This document shows positions 59,001-64,000 of a DNA stretch of 64,000 nt, in pieces. A program made the translations under genes and the position numbers. This DNA is from Ectocarpus siliculosus (taxonomy: Eukaryota; Sar; Phaeophyceae; Ectocarpales; Ectocarpaceae). The first letter of the stretch is position 1. Each line of letters begins with the position of its first letter. The stretch spans positions 1,889,098 through 1,953,097 of the forward strand of contig FN649733.1 of assembly GCA_000310025.1 (NCBI GenBank), in the 5' to 3' direction. The notes under the pieces were generated by a model. The model was not told the origin of the DNA, searched no databases, and saw only the letters and a program-made list of their open reading frames with translations.

Positions 59001-61096
59001 AAGGACAGGGTGATGGAGGAGGAGGAGGAGGAGGAGCGGGAAGGATTGAGGAATTTGGCCGGGGATCGCGCCGGTGTGGAGATGTCGCGTGAGGAGGAGA
59101 GCGAGGGCATCTCGGCGGAAAGCGGCGCGCAGGGGGTGGAGAACGGAGAGGAGGAGAGTGCCGCGGAATCGAAGGCGTGGTGGGCTCGGGCTTCCGACCG
59201 CCGAAAAGAGAAGGTAAGTTGTGCTCGAATTCGGCATCGGGGGGGGGGGAGGGGCGACACAATCCTATTCCAGAAGAGGCAATAGCTACGCACTGTGCTG
59301 GCGTCAATGCAATGTGTTTTTGGGACTCTTTTTTTCTGTGAAGCGTCTGTAGGCGGTGTGCTGTTTGTTTTCCGTGCATATTTGTCCCGTTTTTTTTTTT
59401 TTTATGTCTCCCATGTTCTTCATCTCAACGTTTTTTGCGTTGTTTTTCGCTCTGCTTCGTGTGCTGTTGATTTTGCGCTTAGACCGTTCTGCCTTCGGGG
59501 AGGCGGTTGCCATTTAACATTCCTGCCTATGTTTCCGGTTGATTTCTCCGTCTGTGTTGACTCAGGTCCAGGAGAAGGCCAGAAAGAAGGCGAGTGACCG
59601 CGCTGTCGCAGAGAGGAAGCGAGATTTCAAGCGGCTTGAGCGCTCCAAGGTAGGGACCTATCTGCTCCCCCCCCCCCCCCCCCCCCCCCCTTGTACCCGT
59701 GTTCACCCCCCCCAAACCCCTTTTCATTTCTTCTAAAAATTTTTAATTTACTCATTTCCCCCCCTTTATTCCTTATTTCACTTCCATTTTAAAACTTAAA
59801 TTTCAAAAACTTTTTTTTTTTTTTTCCACCACTCCCTCATTTTAAATTTCCCCCTTTTAACCTTTCAACTANNNNNNNNNNNNNNNNNNNNNNNNNNNNN
59901 NNNNNNNNNNNNNNNNNNNNNNNNNNNNNNNNNNNNNNNNNNNNNNNNNNNNNNNNNNNNNNNNNNNNNNNCTCCCCCCCCCCCCCCCCCTCCCCCCTTG
60001 TACCGGTGTGCAGCACGCGGAACCCCTTTGCATTGCTGCTAGAAGTGCTGAGGTGACTCATGTCCAGCGGGTGGTGCCTGATGGGGCTGCCATTTGAGAG
60101 CTGAAATTGCAGAGGGTTTTCTGTGTTCTTGCGGCGGCTCGCTCATTGTAAATTTCGCCGTTGTAACCTTGCAGCGGTTACCAGTGAAAGCGTTGTGTAG
60201 AGGCACCGCGGTCTGTTGATGTGGGAGGGGGGTACGCGGGGAGGGCGTATGTTCGGAGCTAGCCCCGCTGAGACCTTTTGCTGTTGACGTGCTATCAGGC
60301 CAAGGAATATGTCGGGTCCTGCTGGTACGAACCAATCGCACGGATGGTATGGTTACGAGGAACATGAAACGCCTCGTTTTTTTTTCCTGCAGTGTTTTCG
60401 CACCGGTATCCTCAATGCCATTTCTTCAATCTAGAAACGGCCGATCGTGTTGGATAATGCTGTTGTTTCTTCATCTTTTTTGTGTCGCACTTGTGCTCGA
60501 AGTCTGCATGACTCTGGTTTTCGCGTTCTCGTTCTTTCTCTCATGAAAATCTCTGACTTTTGTGTTTTTCTTTTTCGTCTGGCAAAACTCCTGTTTTCTT
60601 TGTGCACGTGGTTTTCGGACCCCATCAGCGGCGTGCAATCCGTGAGGCCGAGAGAAGGGACAAAGATCTCCGTTTGCTTGACGAGGCTGGCCACCAGCAG
60701 GCAGCAGGCCATGCTAAGGACGACGCCCCCGGGACTCTTCTCGAAACCCCTTCGGGCGTACCCGCGGCACAGGGAAAATCTGCTGACCAATCACAACCCG
60801 CCGACACCTCCGACCGAAGAAAAAAAGGCTCGGGAGGAGATACGGGGGAAGAACCGAAGCCCCAAGGGGCAGACAACGGTCCCAGGGAACGCCGCGATAG
60901 CGAGGAGGGGACGGAAAGCCCGCGTCCCCCCCCCGGGGCGGATAAGGATCTGGCGGCGAAGCAAGGGCAGGGGGAGGCCCCTGAAGACGAGGAAATAAAT
61001 ACGAAGAACGGGAAACGAACAGGAGCCATAGTAGGGGTCATCGCTGCAGCGGCGTACTACGGGGTATGGGCGGCGGTTGCCATTGCCTTGGGTTAA
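35035..61096 (+). CDS. Giant TRIC-like membrane protein with acidic tandem repeats
   Basis: Twenty exons: 35035-35193, 36514-36661, 36893-37179, 37641-38196, 38519-38637, 39273-40382, 41153-41317, 41685-41857, 42119-42276, 42765-42938, 43394-44000, 44265-45021, 45264-49574, 49888-50430, 50749-52593, 52922-53776, 54094-55875, 56217-59213, 59566-59649, 60629-61096. They join in phase to 17,298 nt (5,765 residues). Exons 1-5 and the end of exon 6 to exon 11 are two multi-spanning segments resembling TRIC K+ channels of the ER: a Gly-rich helix LLTCLGAFGGNVLACLVTG, LPVAHHLLVFLSEAFR, QSALYGTDF, and a last helix followed by FNPYSLLHRVAYAVLG. Exon 6 has poly-Gln, poly-Ala and Ser runs; exon 12 an Ala/Glu coiled coil. 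Exons 13-18 encode about 4,111 residues of acidic repeats. Exons 19-20 form a charged helix and end in TGAIVGVIAAAAYYGVWAAV, a C-terminal membrane helix. The TRIC call is by eye. Start: ATCATGGCG before an open exon; non-coding 5' exons are possible. Confidence 0.75.
39388..39416 (+). repeat. CAG tract encoding poly-Gln
   Basis: CAG repeats in exon 6 of the giant gene encode eight consecutive Gln, followed by a second short Gln run. Nearby GCT/GCC runs (39499-39519, 39716-39738) encode poly-Ala. Confidence 0.9.
45264..57400 (+). repeat. Acidic coding tandem repeats, 11 complete units plus degenerate ends
   Basis: The unit is about 0.8-1.2 kb. In order it carries SDMADPPGQDG..SEESSHMEEG, then VLGDDPEGGAGGVTSMG, then DEGETRPRRSWLPWRR followed by PADVDEDPVTNLAPAGD, then SESITNGGEDVSTGEAGDVS, then HVSDGGGGVGNGLD. 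The basic core SWLPWRR (or SWFPWRR) occurs 11 times, near 46678, 47540, 48322, 49252, 50123, 51277, 52290, 53472, 54643, 55572 and 56778. A degenerate first unit (PWFQWLFGRPADVDEGPV, about 45645) and a last one (PPRSWLRPKALRRLFKFG, about 57730) cap the array. Asp, Glu, Gly, Ser and Ala dominate; the core is the only strongly basic part. Spacer lengths vary, while the core is nearly invariant at the DNA level. Confidence 0.92.
59666..59871 (+). other. Low-quality duplicate of 59975-60180 (assembly artefact)
   Basis: After a C run, TTGTACCCGTGTTCACCCCC, then CCCCTTTTCATTTCTTCTAA and TTTACTCATTTCCC mirror TTGTACCGGTGTGCAGCACG, CCCCTTTGCATTGCTGCTAG and GTGACTCATGTCC at 59998-60065. Likewise TTTTAAATTTCCCCCTTTTAACC mirrors the sequence near 60145-60170. 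Most G bases are lost, as in a failing read. Confidence 0.85.
59872..59971. other. Assembly gap (100 N), probably false
   Basis: Exactly 100 N in intron 19 of the giant gene, between exons 59566-59649 and 60629-61096. The left flank is a degraded copy of the right flank, so no sequence need be missing and no exon need be lost. Confidence 0.9.
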
Positions 61097-62491
61097 AAGG
61101 TGGAGGAAATACGGTGAAAAACAAAAGAAGGGATGGTGATAAAAGTACCCAAGTTGTGATGGCATCTACGGTGTGGTGTCCTACGTTCGTGCAGCTTTGT
61201 CCCCGCAGCAGAGGGCGTTTTTTCTTTTTTTTCTGAGGATCGGTCGGAGATATTGAGATTTCTTCGTAAGGATGTGGAGATCGTGGCGATGGGAGGACGC
61301 CGCATAGAGGAAGAAAGCACCACGACGTTCGATGTAGTTTCACTTTGTTGCCTATGGCGTTTGTGAATACAGTATGACAAGTCTCCTCTCGTTTCTCGGT
61401 GACGTCGTCACCTCGTCCTCCGGCGGGACAGTTGTAAACTGGCCCGGCGAGTTGATGCATAGTTATGTTTTGTGCGTGTTGATTGCCGAATGGAACTGGC
61501 AACAACAGCTGCATGGTGATCGTGGATCGTGGTTTGGTGTTCAGTTTTTCCGGCTGGGTGGGGTCGACACACTGTTTACCTGAGTCGTGGCACCGATGGC
61601 GCTGTGAAAAGTCGCCTTGGTTCGAGGGTCGGCGTTACGTTGGTGTGTGTTTTATGGCGTCGAAACGACGTTTGTTTTCGGTACTCTCCATTCCGCAGGC
61701 GTTCTCGTGTTCAGGAGTTGGTGGGACTACCAGAGAGAGGGGTTTGCGATCGGGGAGGGTGTCTTCGTGGCTGTTTGCTTCATGTGTGCACGTGCTCGCT
61801 GTTTGTATAGTGGGCGAGATCCTCTTAAAAGGCAGTCGCGGTGTATGCCATGCTCTCCCTTTTGGTATTTTTCCGAGAAAGGCCGCATGATGACTTGAGG
61901 TACATAGTGCTGTATGTCGGAAAACGTAAGAAAAGCGTGTATTTATGCGCGTATTACATAACAGCACCCAATTTTTGGAGCTCGCACCTTTTTTTTGCGG
62001 TAGATAACATCTGGCGCTCACGAATAGAAGTTCCGCGTATGCCGCCCCATGTTCATACAAGGTGGGTTAGACTCACCACACCGTTTCTACGGGTGGATGG
62101 GTGGGTTTGCTTTCGTTTCATGTTTTTGCGGCCACTTGTTGCACAATCGGTTTTTTTATTATGTTCACTTCAGATATTTAGCCTTAAGGCAGCCTGCTGC
62201 CGAACAAGCGGGGAGGGTTCGCTGCGAGTGGTCTGTCGCAAACAACGGCCTTAAGGCCCCCGGGGTACGATTGTTTTGTGGTACGAGTTTTGCCGGCGAT
62301 GGTAGTAACCGGGGCTCTAGTTGTTGTAAGTTTGTTTCGGTGCTCGTGCGTGAGAACGCGCAAGCAAAGGAACGCGCGACGAAAGGGTTTCGTGTTTTAA
62401 TGTATATGTTATGCTGATGTTGATGTTGTTTCGGTTGCTCCGTTTTTTTATCCGTAGGGTCAAAAGGAAAAAAACAAATGAAGGGGGAGTG
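61097..62491. other. Intergenic, no gene recognised
   Basis: Follows the stop codon of the giant gene and must contain its 3' UTR. Both strands hold only short frames without domains or consistent splice signals. The composition is GT-rich on the plus strand. Confidence 0.5.
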
Positions 62492-63339
62492 TCAGCGGTA
62501 CTTGGTGCGTACGTAAATGGCGGCTACAGCTAAGAAAATTCGGCTAATAATTGATGCAATGATGATGTGGGTCTTGAGGCAAGGCGGATAAAGGAGGCGC
62601 TGAGGCCCCACAGTTTGAAACGAGTCGGGGACAGCTGCAGCCATGAGTTGAAGGAATGGAGAACCCTCACTAGAACCAAACTGGACCTTGGTTCTCCAAC
62701 ATACTTTGGCATCTCTTACAGCGGCTTTCCAACCACTACTGCTGTCACCGATGGGTCTAATGAGTCTTTTTTGCTTGCCGCGCGCTACAAAAACAGGATG
62801 ATGGGTGGTGTTCCGCACACTTTTAGTTATTGTCGGGTGTCCAGAAAAGCCAGAAACACGCAAGGAGGAACTGCAAGCACGCTCCCGATTGCAATAGGAA
62901 CAGTGCTGTGTGGGCGAGAGGGCGAGAGCTTTCGAGGACCGGGCTTACAATCAAGTCCACAGCTGATGCATGCGGCTGATCGAGCTGATGGCGTGTGGGT
63001 GTTCCTCACAACGCAACTCGCGCCAATTTTCTCGGCCAAACGAATGGATGACCCAAGAAAAAATCGGCCATCTTCCTCTGTGAACCATCAAATTTTTGTT
63101 GGACAATGGGTGTCATCAACAGAAAAATATTTACAATCACCCACAATCAACCTCGCTACGTGTAGTTGCCAATTCGTAAACCTCGCCAGTTGCAGAACGA
63201 CCGCATCGTATCTCGATTCCACGGTTGGCCGCCACCAGGGCTGCCGACCGTCCCCGAGGCTCCCGCCGCTGAATAGAGAAACTAGCATGGACACTGCCGG
63301 TGCTGGATATTCGTTGCGACTAGTGCTGGTGTCGTTGTC

Positions 63340-63405
<66 letters not shown>

Positions 63406-63478
63406 CGTAGGCATCGTCGTCCTCATCGTCCTCGTACGGTGCTACGTCGAGCCCCTCGAGCATTAACGCCTTTGACAT
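62492..63478 (-). CDS. Doubtful gene: acidic N-terminus, Gln/Ser tract, C-terminal helix
   Basis: On the minus strand an ATG at 63478 opens MSKALMLEGLDVAPYEDDED and runs into about 20 Gln encoded by a CAG tract, then stops at QRQRHQH. A neighbouring frame through the same tract gives poly-Ser and stays open for about 75 more residues. Further down, 62700-62492 reads HIIIASIISRIFLAVAAIYV followed by RTKYR and a stop, like a tail anchor. I could not join these pieces with good splice sites, and no family is recognised. The tract length may be wrong in the assembly, which would merge the frames. Confidence 0.22.
63341..63405 (+). repeat. (CTG)n / (CAG)n tract
   Basis: Interrupted CTG repeat of about 65 bp with a TTGTTGTTG interruption. 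On the minus strand it would encode Gln (one frame) or Ser (another). Confidence 0.92.
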
Positions 63479-64000
63479 TTTGGCAAAGATCGAGACATGG
63501 ATTGGTGGGGGCGCAAGGTGGTTGGTTGGCCAGGGTGCGCGGCATGCGGTGGTCTGCAGAGAGCTAAATAGCTGTTGGCACGACCCTCATGAACTACCAT
63601 GCTCGTTTCGTAACCGGCACCGACAACAAGAGAACCCTTTATAATTTCATCACTTTACGTCACGCTCACAGCATTTCTGAAGGGTAGGAGTCACATGCGG
63701 TTGGCCAACGAATAATCTTGACATGTACAACCGACGGCGATTGATTGCAGGGGGGAAGAGGGTTCCATTTTCGCCAAGTTCTTGTGAAACTTCCTCCTCC
63801 TCCTCCTCCACCACCACCTCCTCCTCCTCCTCCTCATCCTTCTCCTCGACAAAGGAGGTGCTGGGGAGGGGGGGGGGGGGGTTGCGGCAACACCTTACTG
63901 CTAAGTAGGGGGTAATACATACAACAGAACACGACAGGGCGCCAAGAACCCCCAGAGGTTGGACGTGGCTCCACCAAAAGCAAGAAGAAAAAAAAAAACA
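63479..64000. other. Window edge, no gene recognised
   Basis: Contains a (CTC)n tract at about 63791-63836 and a G run at 63867-63882. It would be the promoter side of the doubtful minus-strand gene. Confidence 0.4.

Noticed and set aside
57878-59293. 471-codon minus-strand open frame
   Set aside because: Antisense to exon 18 of the giant gene; low-complexity Ser/Pro text with no domain.

Overview
The window is nuclear DNA from a eukaryote with large, intron-rich genes. Introns are mostly GT-AG and 0.3-4.2 kb long, exons are GC-rich, simple-sequence tracts are frequent, and there are two 100-N assembly gaps. The gene mix fits a stramenopile, most likely a brown alga of the Ectocarpus type: a Tubby protein, an organellar EngB-type GTPase, a beta-helix exon like those of 'polymorphic outer membrane'-type proteins, and very low-complexity exons. 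The organism is an inference; no marker gene is present. Exon models were built by hand from splice signals, phase continuity and family similarity.

Layout: (1) 256-2259, minus strand, part of a gene with a beta-helix-type exon; its ends are not resolved. (2) 2260-7026, mostly without recognisable genes, with dispersed repeats. (3) 7027-25427, plus strand, a 16-exon gene for a Tubby-family protein of about 904 residues: a long acidic and Arg/Ser-rich N-terminal part, then a complete C-terminal TUB domain. Its introns hold a false assembly gap, an inverted-repeat element, a 32-bp minisatellite and a palindromic repeat family. (4) 27674-33744, minus strand, a 7-exon gene for a 353-residue EngB/YihA (GTPBP8-like) GTPase with a likely mitochondrial presequence and two GC-AG introns. 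(5) 35035-61096, plus strand, a 20-exon gene for a giant protein of about 5,765 residues. It has two multi-spanning segments that resemble TRIC cation channels, a coiled-coil linker, about 4,100 residues of acidic tandem repeats and a C-terminal transmembrane helix. (6) 61097-64000, a sparse region with one doubtful minus-strand gene whose start runs into a CAG/CTG tract.

Tubby and the GTPase gene converge, with 2.2 kb between their stop codons. The GTPase and the giant membrane protein diverge from a shared 1.29-kb interval. No functional link between the three is evident.

The most unusual object is the giant gene. All 20 exons join without a phase break. Five of its introns lie at the same place in successive repeat units, are homologous to each other, and begin with sequence that is coding in other units. 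Both N-gaps look artefactual: each is flanked by a poor-quality second copy of sequence already present across the gap, next to long G or C runs.
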